Shown piece by piece: positions 23,786 to 33,307 of a stretch of DNA of 64,000 bases. Position 1 is the stretch's first letter. Each line of letters begins with the position of its first letter. A program made the translations under genes and the position numbers. Below the pieces are notes generated by a model. It did not search any database. It was not told the DNA's origin and was given only the letters and a program-made list of their open reading frames with translations. This stretch comes from Spirochaetia bacterium UBA5763 (GTDB lineage Bacteria; Spirochaetota; UBA4802; UBA5550): assembly GCA_002418835.1 (NCBI GenBank), contig DIEX01000018.1:370142-434141 (forward strand). Direction: 5' to 3'.

Positions 23786-26398
23786 ATGAGCGATAATCAT
23801 GAGTTATACTCATCATACATAAAGAGCGGTATAATAACCGGCGGGAGATTCCGTTTTTTCCGTATGATGACAGGTATAATCTTTAACAGGGTAAACCTGG
23901 ATGATGAGAGCAGGTTGATACTTAATGATCACAAAGAGAAAGGGGTCGTTGTTTACGCCTGTATGCAGACTACCTATACCTCTCTCTATATTCTCGGTAA
24001 CGCATTAAAGAGATGTTCTCTCCCTCACCCGACACTGGGCCTTGGTTTTGTGCCATACAGCTACCAGAAAATTTTTATCTTTTTCAGCAGCCTTATGACT
24101 TTCAGTAAAAGGTTTTTCAGGTCAGAAGGGGATCATTTTGTACGAAATTCAGAGTATATAGAACAGACTCTGAAAGAAGGGAATCTTGCTTTTTCAATGC
24201 TTTCAAGGAAACTCTTCCTGAGGAGATATGTGCAGATCAAGACTGACGTTATAGACTATCTCCTTGAAATGCAGAAGAAGAGCGATAAACCGATATATGT
24301 ATTCCCCCAGGTTATATACTGGAATATGAACCCTGAGAAGCCGGGCTCCATATTGCGCTCAGACGCAACAGTTGACAGGGGGCTTATTTCAGGGATGCTT
24401 ACTATATGGAAGAGCGCGACTCCTTCATTCGTGAGGATCGGTAATCCGGTTAACCTTAAAGAGGAGCTTGAGAATAACCAGGGGAGTGATCTTAAACATC
24501 TCTCAAGGCAGATAAGGACTAAACTCCTGGAAACATATAACTATGAAAAGAGGAGCATCCTGGGGCCTCAGATCAAATCGCAGCAGGAGATGATGGAGAA
24601 AGTCCTTTATCACAGGAATGTTCTTGATGTTATCCAGCAGGAGATAACAGATAAGGGGACTCCTGAGAAAAAGCTCCGAAGAAAAGCATTCAGCTATTTC
24701 AGAGAGATCGCCGCTGACTTTTCGATTATATATATACGTTTTTTTAAGGCTACAAATGACTATCTTTTCAAAAAGTTATTTGATAATATCCATTATGATC
24801 TTGAGGATTTTAAACGTCTCAGGGAGGCTTCGAGTAAGGGACCCATTATACTTGTTCCAAGTCATAAAAGTCACATGGACTACATTATTATATCCAGTCT
24901 CTTTTATCATAATAAAATGATTCCGCCGCATATCTTCGCGGGGTCAAACCTTACATTTTTTCCAATGGGTAAGATATTCAGGAGATCCGGCGCATTTTTT
25001 GTCCGGAGGACTTTCAAAGGCCTCAACCTGTATGCGGCTGTATTGAAGCAGTATCTGAAAACTCTTGTGAATGAAGGTTATACAGTTGAGTTTTTTATTG
25101 AGGGTACAAGGTCAAGAACAGGTAAAGTTATTCATCCGAAGATGGGTATGCTGAAATACCTGATTGAAGCAATTGATGAAGGGTATAACAAAGACCTTGT
25201 GTTTGCTCCTCTCACTGTTAATTATGACAGAATTCTTGAAGAGAGCTCATATCTTAAAGAGATTAAAGGTAAGGAGAAAACCAAGGAATCAACTTCAGGC
25301 TTTATAAAAAGCAGGAAGCTGATCCAGAGGAAGTACGGTTCTGTTTACATGGGCTTCAATGAACCCTTCACGCTCAGTGAAGCACGTGAACTGTTCAGGA
25401 AAGAGAAAAATATCACCAATGTGGATGATCTGACAGTTGAGCTGGGATACTATATTGTTAAAAAGATAAATGAGACAGTTATTGCGACACCGTTTTCTGT
25501 TACAACTGCCGCTCTCCTTAATACAACAGAGCGCGGATTTACACGGGGGAAGATTAAGGAGAGGCTGGGGATGCTCCTTACTTTTCTAAGGAAAACAGAT
25601 TATAAACTTTCAGAAGTGATCAAGTCTGATGAAAACATCGACCCTGTTATAGATATGGTTTTCAATTCATTCATGGGTGACGGGATTATCAGCAGGGTTT
25701 CACTGGGCCAGGATGGTATAAGGGATACAGATAATGATGGTGATGATCTTTATGTAATAGATCATGAACAGCGGGGGAGAATAACACTGTATAAAAACAG
25801 TATAATTCACATGACTCTTCCACTTAACATGATGGCTCTGGCAGTGATAATCACCTCTTCTGACAATAAAGCGTCTAGGGAAAGCGTTATATCCGAATAC
25901 GAGAGGATAAGGGATTCTTTCATTAAGGATTTTGTTTATGCTGATTTTATGTATGACGGCAGCAATGTTTATGATCTCGCGATCAATCATTTCGATGAAG
26001 AGAAAATACTCTCCGCCGACAGTAAAGGTGTTTCGTATAATGATGATGGCGCTGAGAAACTTAAATTTTTTGCCGGGATGATTCAGGATTATATTGAGTC
26101 TTACCTTGTGGTGCTCACAGCAATGTCTGATTCTGATAATTCCGGTCTGTCAAGAAAAGAGTTTATCACCGAGGTGCGTAAAACCGGGACAAGGATGTAC
26201 CATCTTAACCTGATACAGTGTTCGGAGTCTCTCTCCATTATTAATTACAATAATGCCATTGACAGGTTTATTGAAGCCGGTCTTCTCGCCGGTGATGGCG
26301 AGGGGAAGAAATCTCACATTATAATTAAAGATAAAAAGAGAATTACCGCGTTAAAGGCAACTGTTACTGATTACCTTGATAAGGTCAGGAGCAGCTGA
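23786..26398 (+). CDS. PlsB-like glycerol-3-phosphate acyltransferase
   Basis: An 870-residue protein. The acyltransferase core carries block I as PSHKSHMD (HX4D at His360-Asp365), SGAFFVRRTF (about residues 401-410) and FFIEGTRSRTGK (436-447) as block III, then FAPLTVNYDRI. Together these match the PlsB class, which acylates position 1 of glycerol 3-phosphate at the inner membrane. About 350 residues precede the core and 350 follow, as in PlsB; total length is slightly above the usual 800-odd. A PlsC-like gene for the next step is at 30.0 kb. It follows the STAS gene by 14 bases, and ends with a strong terminator. Confidence 0.88.
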   Translation: MSDNHELYSSYIKSGIITGGRFRFFRMMTGIIFNRVNLDDESRLILNDHKEKGVVVYACMQTTYTSLYILGNALKRCSLPHPTLGLGFVPYSYQKIFIFFSSLMTFSKRFFRSEGDHFVRNSEYIEQTLKEGNLAFSMLSRKLFLRRYVQIKTDVIDYLLEMQKKSDKPIYVFPQVIYWNMNPEKPGSILRSDATVDRGLISGMLTIWKSATPSFVRIGNPVNLKEELENNQGSDLKHLSRQIRTKLLETYNYEKRSILGPQIKSQQEMMEKVLYHRNVLDVIQQEITDKGTPEKKLRRKAFSYFREIAADFSIIYIRFFKATNDYLFKKLFDNIHYDLEDFKRLREASSKGPIILVPSHKSHMDYIIISSLFYHNKMIPPHIFAGSNLTFFPMGKIFRRSGAFFVRRTFKGLNLYAAVLKQYLKTLVNEGYTVEFFIEGTRSRTGKVIHPKMGMLKYLIEAIDEGYNKDLVFAPLTVNYDRILEESSYLKEIKGKEKTKESTSGFIKSRKLIQRKYGSVYMGFNEPFTLSEARELFRKEKNITNVDDLTVELGYYIVKKINETVIATPFSVTTAALLNTTERGFTRGKIKERLGMLLTFLRKTDYKLSEVIKSDENIDPVIDMVFNSFMGDGIISRVSLGQDGIRDTDNDGDDLYVIDHEQRGRITLYKNSIIHMTLPLNMMALAVIITSSDNKASRESVISEYERIRDSFIKDFVYADFMYDGSNVYDLAINHFDEEKILSADSKGVSYNDDGAEKLKFFAGMIQDYIESYLVVLTAMSDSDNSGLSRKEFITEVRKTGTRMYHLNLIQCSESLSIINYNNAIDRFIEAGLLAGDGEGKKSHIIIKDKKRITALKATVTDYLDKVRSS

Positions 26399-26444
26399 TT
26401 AAGTCTGAATATTATAAATGAATACCGCGTAACTGCGGATATAC

Positions 26445-26474
26445 AAAAGACGATTCTCCGGAATCGTCTTTTTT
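26445..26474 (+). terminator. Intrinsic terminator
   Basis: AAAAGACGATTC and GAATCGTCTTTT form a 12-bp perfect stem with a TCCG tetraloop and a run of six T, 46 bases past the acyltransferase stop. Confidence 0.93.
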
Positions 26475-26616
26475 GTTATTCAGATAAGTCAATTTAAACG
26501 GATTTACATAATAATTGCTGCTCCCCTGACAAAAACAGCATTTAATTTTACACTTTACATTCAGTAGTTGATATGATTAAAATGAGCTTTTGACGATTAA
26601 AAGGTCAGGGGATTAA

Positions 26617-27495
26617 ATGGATTCCAAATTTAATTTGTGTTTATTTACAGCGATTATACTGCTTCTCCCCGCTGGAATAAATGCGGAGGAGACTGTATTG
26701 ATTCTGAAGTATCCCCGCCCGCATTCTGAAAAAGATACAAGGCATATTTACCGGATCAGGCTTCTTGATCTGGCTCTTCAAAAAACCTCCGGTGAATACG
26801 GGAAATTAAAAATAGAATACAGCAGTGAACAGATGAGCCAGAGCCGCGCGATTGTAATGATAAAAAATAACAGCGGTATTGACCTGATTGCTCTTCCCAC
26901 ATCGAAACAGAGGGAAGAGAAACTGCTTCCGGTAAGGATTCCTGTTCTTAAGGGCCTTCTGGGATACAGAATTTTTATAATCCGTTCTGAAGACAGGAAT
27001 AAATTCAGCAGAATAAGGAATTTTGATGAACTGAAACAATTTTCCGCAGGTTCAGGTCATGACTGGCTCGACAGTGATATTCTGGCGCATAACGGAGTAA
27101 ATGTTTCAAAATCTTCAAACTATGAAGGGCTTTTTATGATGTTGCGGCCCGGCAGGTTCGATTATTTCCCACGGGGTGTTAATGAAGCTTTCGATGAGAT
27201 AGAATCAAGAAAGGCGAATTTCAAAGATATAGAAGTTGAGAGGAGTTTAGCTCTGCACTATCCTTTCCCTGTTTACTTTTTTGTAAGAAAGGATAACACG
27301 GCGCTTGCCGCCAGAATAGAGAAGGGGCTCCGTATTGCAATCTCTGACGGGAGTTTCCGGAGGCTTTTTAACAGGTACAACGGTGAATATATAAGAAAGG
27401 CTGCTATTAATAAAAGAAAAATATTCAGGTTGAATAATCCGCTACTCACAGATGAAACTCCAATCAGGGAAAAAGAGCTCTGGCTGAACTGGTGA
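26617..27495 (+). CDS. Periplasmic substrate-binding-like protein
   Basis: 292 residues with a signal peptide (LFTAIILLLPAGINA). The body follows the two-lobed layout of family 3 solute-binding proteins: an N-terminal lobe strand, a return segment with LKGLLGYRIFIIRSEDR, the FDELKQFSAGSGHDWLDSDIL stretch and a final AARIEKGLRIAISDGSFRRLFNRY helix typical of these proteins. No transporter genes are next to it, so it may act as a sensor or orphan binding protein. Ligand unknown. AGGGG precedes the ATG. Confidence 0.7.
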   Translation: MDSKFNLCLFTAIILLLPAGINAEETVLILKYPRPHSEKDTRHIYRIRLLDLALQKTSGEYGKLKIEYSSEQMSQSRAIVMIKNNSGIDLIALPTSKQREEKLLPVRIPVLKGLLGYRIFIIRSEDRNKFSRIRNFDELKQFSAGSGHDWLDSDILAHNGVNVSKSSNYEGLFMMLRPGRFDYFPRGVNEAFDEIESRKANFKDIEVERSLALHYPFPVYFFVRKDNTALAARIEKGLRIAISDGSFRRLFNRYNGEYIRKAAINKRKIFRLNNPLLTDETPIREKELWLNW

Positions 27496-27538
27496 ATGCA
27501 AGCGGAGTTACAATCATGATATAACTCCGCTTATAATA

Positions 27539-28585
27539 CTACTGAAGCATAAAAGATGGAACAACTATAATGTCAACTCTCCTGTTGAGAGAGCGGTTTT
27601 CCTTCGAGTCATTCGGCACAACAGGTCTGTGTTTGCCACAACCTGTAGCAGAGAATCTTTCCGGCTTAAGGTCTTTATCTTCCAGAACATAATCAAGTAC
27701 AGCAAGTGCTCTTTCAGTTGAAAGCTGCCAGTTGTCCCTGAACTGTTTTGTTTTAATCGGAACATCATCAGTGTGACCTTCGATAATAATATTATACTCA
27801 GGGTACTGGGCAAGTATTTCACGAATTTTTTTTAGTGATGGAAGAACTTCCTTTTTTAATGTTGCCCTGCCTGAGTCAAAGCTGATCCTGTCATCTATAT
27901 TTATGATGAGTCTGTTTCGAGATTTTTTCAGCCTGATGTCACCTTTTTTTATCTCGTTTTCAAGCTGTTTCTCCAGTTCATTGGCCTGGCTCTCCATCCT
28001 GGCGAGTTCGGCTCTCTGCTTCTCTGTGAGTTTTTTCAGGTCGGCAATTTCACTGTTGAGATTTTCTATCTCAGACTTAAGGCTGTTAATTTTATCTTCG
28101 TAGCTTTTTTTCAGAGATTTGATCTCTTCAAGAAGGCTGTTTCTCTCTTTATCAAAGTCAGCTTTCAGCCTGTCTATCTCATCAGAACATTTCTCCTGCA
28201 GCTGTCTGTTGGCTTCGATCAGGTTTTTTTCTGTTTCGGAGCCCTTTGATTTCAGCAGTTCAACCATCTTCTGGAGTTCAGCAATCCTTGAATTATATGA
28301 TTCTTTTTCAGAAGCATTTTTATTATTAAGTGCATTGATCTCTTTTCTGAGGGACTCTATTTCAATTTCAAGATCTTTTATCCGCTTGTTGAGATTGGCT
28401 TTTTCATTCTGGTACTGCTGGTTCAGAGTCTTAAGCTCAATCTCAAGTGCCACCTTCTCATTGTAAACTGTTCTGTATTCTTTTGCTGTATAAAATACAT
28501 CAGCCTTTACATTGACACCGGCTGCAGTAATCAGCATTGCACATAATACTATTATCAGGTTTCTGTTTTTCATGATATTTACCAT
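27539..28585 (-). CDS. OmpA-family protein with long coiled coil
   Basis: 348 residues: signal peptide (LIIVLCAMLITAAGVNVKA), a continuous coiled coil of about 170 residues rich in Glu, Lys and Asn, then an OmpA/MotB-like peptidoglycan-binding domain (SFDSGRATLKKEVLPSLKKI, IIIEGHTDDVPI, LSTERALAVLDYVL, NRRVDIIVV). It probably bridges envelope layers. The ATG at 28585 directly follows the upstream stop (TAAATG), so translation may be coupled; an alternative ATG at 28573 gives a more compact signal peptide. Partner gene upstream is a coiled-coil lipoprotein. Confidence 0.88.
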   Translation of the reverse strand: MVNIMKNRNLIIVLCAMLITAAGVNVKADVFYTAKEYRTVYNEKVALEIELKTLNQQYQNEKANLNKRIKDLEIEIESLRKEINALNNKNASEKESYNSRIAELQKMVELLKSKGSETEKNLIEANRQLQEKCSDEIDRLKADFDKERNSLLEEIKSLKKSYEDKINSLKSEIENLNSEIADLKKLTEKQRAELARMESQANELEKQLENEIKKGDIRLKKSRNRLIINIDDRISFDSGRATLKKEVLPSLKKIREILAQYPEYNIIIEGHTDDVPIKTKQFRDNWQLSTERALAVLDYVLEDKDLKPERFSATGCGKHRPVVPNDSKENRSLNRRVDIIVVPSFMLQ

Positions 28586-29293
28586 TTATTTATTTGATTC
28601 CTGATATTTTGCTTTCGCATCCTGAAATTTTGTCTCTGCTTCTTTCAGTTTGCCTGCTGATTTAGCAAGGGTTTCATGCTGCTTTTTATAGTATTCATCA
28701 TATTTTTTGTATCCGTACTTATCTTCCGGGTCGTCTTTTTTGAATTTTTTCAAAAAATTTGTAAAGAAGTTCCCTTTCTCTTCAGGTGTTGCAGGTTCAT
28801 GTTTATCTCTGTATGCGGTTGCAATTTTTGATTTTTCAAAGTTCAGACGTGCAATTTCAACAGAGAGCTCATTTGTTTTCACCTCAAGTTCAGCTTCTGT
28901 CATCTCTTTCTCCGCACGCTGGTAATTGAATTGCGCGTTCTTTTTAGATATGGCCATTTCATTTTCTTTTAGTGCGACCTGTCTTGACTCGAGGTTCACG
29001 GCATCTTTGGTTTTAGTATAAAAATCCACCTGGTCTTTCAGGAGGCCATTCTCTTTTTTAAGGAGCTTGAGTTCAGTTTCTGTCTGCTCAGGAGAGTTCG
29101 AAATCTCTTTGAGTCTTTTCTCGACAATCTGCTTCTCTTTGTTTTTATCAATTATTTTCTGCTCTATCTGTTTAATTAAAGTCGATTCATTTTCATTTTT
29201 TTCAACAAGATATTTTTCTTCAACCTGGCCCGGCATACTGATACAGCCGGATACAAAAATTGAAACAGTAAACAGCAGGATAAATTTTTTCAT
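28586..29293 (-). CDS. Coiled-coil lipoprotein
   Basis: 235 residues from the ATG at 29293, chosen because AGAGGTG lies seven bases ahead and a lipoprotein signal (FILLFTVSIFVSGC) follows at once; the frame also extends to 29317. The mature chain is nearly all charged helix, with a lysine-rich break near residues 175-205 (FLKKFKKDDPEDKYGYKKY). It resembles structural envelope lipoproteins, with no enzymatic motif. Its stop overlaps the start signal of the OmpA coiled-coil gene, so the two are probably made in equal amounts and may interact. Confidence 0.82.
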   Translation of the reverse strand: MKKFILLFTVSIFVSGCISMPGQVEEKYLVEKNENESTLIKQIEQKIIDKNKEKQIVEKRLKEISNSPEQTETELKLLKKENGLLKDQVDFYTKTKDAVNLESRQVALKENEMAISKKNAQFNYQRAEKEMTEAELEVKTNELSVEIARLNFEKSKIATAYRDKHEPATPEEKGNFFTNFLKKFKKDDPEDKYGYKKYDEYYKKQHETLAKSAGKLKEAETKFQDAKAKYQESNK

Positions 29294-29329
29294 CGGTAAA
29301 CACCTCTGGTTAATCAATATTTATATTTT

Positions 29330-29358
29330 TATGTTATAAATAAGAGCCGAAATGTCAA
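29330..29358 (-). promoter_or_regulatory. Candidate promoter of the lipoprotein-OmpA pair
   Basis: TTGACA on the minus strand (29353-29358) with AACATA after 17 bases. The -35 is perfect, the -10 poor. The remaining gap up to 29555 holds no other clear feature. Confidence 0.35.
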
Positions 29359-29555
29359 GAGTTTGTTTCTATAATTTTTAGTTGCAAACCGGTTTCTGTT
29401 TTTATTAAATCATAATAGCCTGAACAGGCGAAATATTATGAAATATTTATTGATTAAAAATATACTATGGATAGCTTTTGATTTATCTGCTGTTGCAGGC
29501 TGTAAAAAGCGGTAACAGTATGTGTAATCAAACAAATCAGTAAGGATTTTCATTA

Positions 29556-29981
29556 ATGGATAATTATAAGGTAACATACGAACTCTTCCTTGAATTGAGC
29601 TATAAGCTTCTTGAGCAGGTGGAGAGAAAAAGAGGGGAATACAAGGCGATCCTCTGCCCTCTAAGGGGGGGGTTCTTTCTCTCATATTTTATGAGTCAGC
29701 ACCTTGAGCTTCCAATCTCTTATATAGAGATATCATCTTACGCCGGAAAGGAACAGAGAAGGTTTCAGATCGGGATCAAGCCGGAGTTAATTGAAGGTAA
29801 ATTTCTTCTTTGCGATGATATTTATGACAGCGGGAATACTATAAAAAAGATACATTCAATGTATCCGCAGGTTGAGTTTGATACAATCTGCCTTGTTTCA
29901 AAAGTTAAAGAAGCGGAAGTAACCTACGGCTATCTTGCGGGCAAAGAGCAGTGGGTCGATTTTTTCTGGGAAGTGATGTAA
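29556..29981 (+). CDS. Purine phosphoribosyltransferase (xanthine/guanine type)
   Basis: 141 residues. The PRPP-binding loop is FLLCDDIYDSGNTI (about residues 84-97); the first strand reads AILCPLRGGFFLSYFMSQHL and the end carries WVDFFWE, as in the Gpt-like xanthine-guanine phosphoribosyltransferases. It would convert a purine base plus PRPP to its nucleotide in the cytoplasm. Specificity between xanthine, guanine and hypoxanthine cannot be read. It runs into the PlsC-like gene with only a 17-base gap. Confidence 0.85.
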   Translation: MDNYKVTYELFLELSYKLLEQVERKRGEYKAILCPLRGGFFLSYFMSQHLELPISYIEISSYAGKEQRRFQIGIKPELIEGKFLLCDDIYDSGNTIKKIHSMYPQVEFDTICLVSKVKEAEVTYGYLAGKEQWVDFFWEVM

Positions 29982-29998
29982 AAGGGGGCTATAAAACA

Positions 29999-30751
29999 AT
30001 GATGAACAGAACAATTTCAACTCTCTTATTAACTTTTATTATTGTTACCTGTATGATTCTTTTTTTTCCGGCTGTCTTTATATGGCTGGTAACTCTGCCA
30101 TTTGATAAAAGGAAAATTATTCTGCATCAGTATACATGTTTCTGGGGTGCTCTCTATACATGGACGACCCCTTCATGGAAGATGCATGTAATAGACAGGA
30201 AAAAATTTAAAAGAAACAGTCTTTATGTGGTAATCTCAAACCATCAGTCTCAGCTTGATATCCTTGTGGCTTTCAATCTTTTCAGGCATTTTAAATGGGT
30301 TTCAAAGGCGGAGATTTTCAGGGTCCCCTTTGTCGGCTGGAATATGTACCTCAACAGGTATGTGAGGCTTGTGCGGGGAGATAAAGAGAGCATTGAAAAT
30401 ATGATGAAGGTTAGCGAGGAGAGGCTCAGAGAGGGGAGTTCGGTTTTTCTCTTTCCTGAAGGGACAAGGTCAGATGATGGCAATGTTAAAAAGTTCAAAC
30501 CCGGAGCCTTTATTCTTGCACACAAACTGAAAATTCCTATACTCCCCATCGCGATATCGGGAACAAACAAAGCGCTGCCGAAGCACAGTATGAATTATCA
30601 TGGAGTGCATAATCTTTATATGAAAGTACTGGATGAGATCCCCTATGAATCATTTGCCAATCTGTCTGTTGAAGAGACTGCGGAGTTTGCAAGGAATAAG
30701 ATAATCGAAGGCGTGGAGTCCCTGATCAAGCTTGACGAATTAAAAAATTAA
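29999..30751 (+). CDS. 1-acyl-sn-glycerol-3-phosphate acyltransferase (PlsC-like)
   Basis: About 250 residues from the ATG at 29999; a longer frame overlaps the previous gene, but a GGGGG stretch ahead of 29999 and the membrane segment that follows favour this start. Two hydrophobic segments open the protein; then come SNHQSQLD (block I, HX4D), the GWNMYLNRYVRLVRGD block II region, and LFPEGTRSDDG (block III). It should transfer an acyl group to lysophosphatidate at the membrane, the step after the PlsB-like enzyme at 23.8 kb. Confidence 0.9.
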   Translation: MMNRTISTLLLTFIIVTCMILFFPAVFIWLVTLPFDKRKIILHQYTCFWGALYTWTTPSWKMHVIDRKKFKRNSLYVVISNHQSQLDILVAFNLFRHFKWVSKAEIFRVPFVGWNMYLNRYVRLVRGDKESIENMMKVSEERLREGSSVFLFPEGTRSDDGNVKKFKPGAFILAHKLKIPILPIAISGTNKALPKHSMNYHGVHNLYMKVLDEIPYESFANLSVEETAEFARNKIIEGVESLIKLDELKN

Positions 30752-30774
30752 TCGGTATAGATTTAAAAATCGCT

Positions 30775-30826
30775 GAAGAATGATATTTACAGATTTTCAG
30801 TGCAGGAGTTTGTAAATATCATCTTC
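30775..30826. terminator. Long inverted repeat between convergent genes
   Basis: ATGATATTTACA and TGTAAATATCAT pair over 12 bases, extended by GAAG/CTTC after a single bulge, with a 19-base loop. It separates the PlsC-like gene from the convergent MFS gene. No T-tract. Confidence 0.5.
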
Positions 30827-30862
30827 CGGTCTCCATCATTGATTCGATTCAATGTAAATTTA

Positions 30863-32074
30863 TTATTCTTTCCTGAGAGAGTATATCCACAGCAGCAGCA
30901 TAAGTCCCGCAAAGAGAATCATTGAAGCAGAAATTCCGTATATGTCAGCAAGATAGCCTGCAACCGGAGCAAGAATCGTTATACCCACTGTTTTTGCCTG
31001 TGATTCAATTGAAAGAATAGTTGCCTGCTCCGAACTCTCCGCGAGGTCGTCATATTGCGCAACAAGTATCGGCCGCCACAGGTTCTGAATCAGGTAATAG
31101 ATTATGTAAGCGGCAATAGCGGCAATAAAGAACTTGAAGTATAGCCCCGCAGATGATGTGAATGTCAGGATAAATCCAGCCAGTATCATGAAGCGGATTG
31201 CGCTTTTGTCTGAATTGAACTTCTCCTGGAACAGATGCGCTCTCTTTGAAGCCTCAGCGGATATAAGATGAAGAATAAAATAGACAATCCCCACTACAAC
31301 AGCTGTGCTCTCTTTTTCGTGAAGTGTGAAGAGAACAGCAAGCAGAACTGCCTCTGCCTGAAGTATAGGCTGAAGATATCCTTTGGTCACATCAAAGACC
31401 CCTTCAAACCCCATGCTCTGCACAATGAGCTTTCTGATTTTTTTTTCAACGAATGCTTTTTTAACACTGCGGAATGTATGAATAAATATTTCTTTTATAC
31501 TCATCTTCTGTTTCTGTTTGTTGTTCAGGTATTCAGGGTAACAGGCAATGTTCCAGACTCCGGCTATGTATGGAATAATAGAAAATATGAATATCCACCT
31601 GTAATCTTTTGAGAATATAATAATCACAGTTGCTATGATCACTGAAACTGCGCTTCCATATTTTGACCATGAACGCGTGAATCCGTAAACTCTGGTTTTT
31701 TCATCCATGCGGTTGTTCTGCCGCAGCCAGTCGAAGATCATAGCCTTGTGTGTACCGGTGCGGAATGCCTCACCTATTGAATAAAAGAATATTGCTGCAA
31801 ATAAAGGAGGGTAGGAGTTTGAAAAGGCAAATATGGTAAATGCGAATATATAACTTACAAGTGATACAATCATTGAACTTTTTCTTCCGTATATATCCGC
31901 AAGTGCTCCGCTGGGGATCTCCATTATGTTCACGCAGATATTCTGGAAAGATACAAGAACTCCAATCTGAAGATAATTCAGTCCAATAGAAAGATAGAAG
32001 AGTATAAGGAACGGTTCAGAAAAATCGAGATTTTTAAGAAATCCATAAAGTGAGAAACGTGTTATCATCTGCAT
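30863..32074 (-). CDS. MFS transporter
   Basis: 403 residues with about eleven to twelve hydrophobic segments. GALADIYGRKSSM after the second segment is the family's signature loop, and a matching GYLADIYG lies in the second half. The long charged stretch around residues 185-215 is the central cytoplasmic loop. Segments such as RTGTHKAMIFDWLRQNN resemble a group of uncharacterised MFS proteins related to drug exporters. Substrate and direction cannot be told. It is a single gene with a 240-base gap upstream that shows no clear structure except AT richness. Confidence 0.88.
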   Translation of the reverse strand: MQMITRFSLYGFLKNLDFSEPFLILFYLSIGLNYLQIGVLVSFQNICVNIMEIPSGALADIYGRKSSMIVSLVSYIFAFTIFAFSNSYPPLFAAIFFYSIGEAFRTGTHKAMIFDWLRQNNRMDEKTRVYGFTRSWSKYGSAVSVIIATVIIIFSKDYRWIFIFSIIPYIAGVWNIACYPEYLNNKQKQKMSIKEIFIHTFRSVKKAFVEKKIRKLIVQSMGFEGVFDVTKGYLQPILQAEAVLLAVLFTLHEKESTAVVVGIVYFILHLISAEASKRAHLFQEKFNSDKSAIRFMILAGFILTFTSSAGLYFKFFIAAIAAYIIYYLIQNLWRPILVAQYDDLAESSEQATILSIESQAKTVGITILAPVAGYLADIYGISASMILFAGLMLLLWIYSLRKE

Positions 32075-32316
32075 CGCTGAAAATCCCCGGCTGAATTGAT
32101 TTTTATCAGAATTATATTTTAAAGGTACGCGGTATTAATTCAAGTTTTTAATATATATTATGCCTGTTGCGGTTCTATTTATTAAAATGGTGCATAGGGG
32201 GCTTTGCAAAAAAGTCCATTATATAAAAATAAAAAATTTTCTGTTGAAAAAAAGAGATAGTTCAATATATTTAAACTGTATCTTAAATATTAAAATGCTT
32301 TTCTGGCGGTATAATA

Positions 32317-33297
32317 ATGGATTTTAATCTCAGCACAATATCTTTTTTAAGTGAAAAAAATTTCAGACCTGTTGATCCGGAAAAGGTTTATGATGTTGTT
32401 ATCATAGGTGGAGGCCCGGCGGGCCTCACTGCTGCAGTTTACTGTATGAGGAAGGGTGTTGATACCGCGGTCATCGTTAATCATATAGGGGGGCAGGTCG
32501 CTGAAACTTCATCAATTGAAAATTACATGGGGTACAGGTATGTGAATGGTGTTGAGCTAGTTGAAAAGTTCAGGGAACAGGTGCAGCAGTTCAGTATCGG
32601 GTATGACGAGGGTAATGCTGTTGAGACTATAGAGGATGACGGGATCAAAAGGGTGATGCTCACAGATGGACGGATAATGAAGGGTAAGACACTGATCATT
32701 GCTTCAGGTAAGTCATGGAGGAAGCTCGGTGTGCCTGGCGAACAGAGGCTCACCGGTAAAGGTGTAGCTTACTGCACTATATGTGATGCTCCTCTTTTTG
32801 CAGGGAAGAAGGTTGTTGTAGTCGGAGGGGGAAACTCAGGAATTGAAGCTGCAATTGACCTTGCTGCTGTTGCCCGCGAAGTGGTGGTTGTGCAGCTGCT
32901 CGAAAAACTGACAGCTGATAAGATACTTCAGGATAAGCTCTCAGGATTTAATAATGTAAGTTTTATCTTCAGCAGTATTGTTAAGGAGATAACAGGTGAT
33001 GAAAAAGTGAAATCTGTTGTTCTCGAAAATACAGGCTCGCATGAAATATCGGAAGTTTCTACTGACGGAGTTTTTGTAGAGATCGGCCTTGACCCTAACA
33101 GCGGTTTTGCGAAAGGCGTTGTTGAGATGAATAAATACGGGGAGATAGTCGTGGATTCTGCGTGCAGGACAGGCAGGGACGGGATTTTTGCTGCCGGTGA
33201 TGTTACCACTGTTCCTTTTAAGCAGATAATAATTGCCGGAGGGGAGGGCGCTAAAGCTGCTCTTTCGGCCTGTGAATATTTGATAAATAAAGAGTAG
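32317..33297 (+). CDS. AhpF/TrxB-like NAD(P)H disulfide reductase
   Basis: 326 residues. FAD site IIGGGPAGLTAAVY, redox centre CTIC (Cys153, Cys156), NAD(P) site VVVVGGGNSGIEAAIDLA, and the closing GIFAAGDVTTVPFKQIIIAGGEGAKAALSA-type segment. The details (IGGQVAETSSIENYMG, GVPGEQRLTGKGVAYC, LQDKLSGFNNV, VPFKQIII) are closer to the reductase part of alkyl hydroperoxide reductase AhpF than to ordinary thioredoxin reductase. The usual AhpF N-terminal redox domain is missing and instead is encoded by the next gene, 10 bases on. Confidence 0.88.
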   Translation: MDFNLSTISFLSEKNFRPVDPEKVYDVVIIGGGPAGLTAAVYCMRKGVDTAVIVNHIGGQVAETSSIENYMGYRYVNGVELVEKFREQVQQFSIGYDEGNAVETIEDDGIKRVMLTDGRIMKGKTLIIASGKSWRKLGVPGEQRLTGKGVAYCTICDAPLFAGKKVVVVGGGNSGIEAAIDLAAVAREVVVVQLLEKLTADKILQDKLSGFNNVSFIFSSIVKEITGDEKVKSVVLENTGSHEISEVSTDGVFVEIGLDPNSGFAKGVVEMNKYGEIVVDSACRTGRDGIFAAGDVTTVPFKQIIIAGGEGAKAALSACEYLINKE

Positions 33298-33307
33298 GAG
33301 GTTTGAT

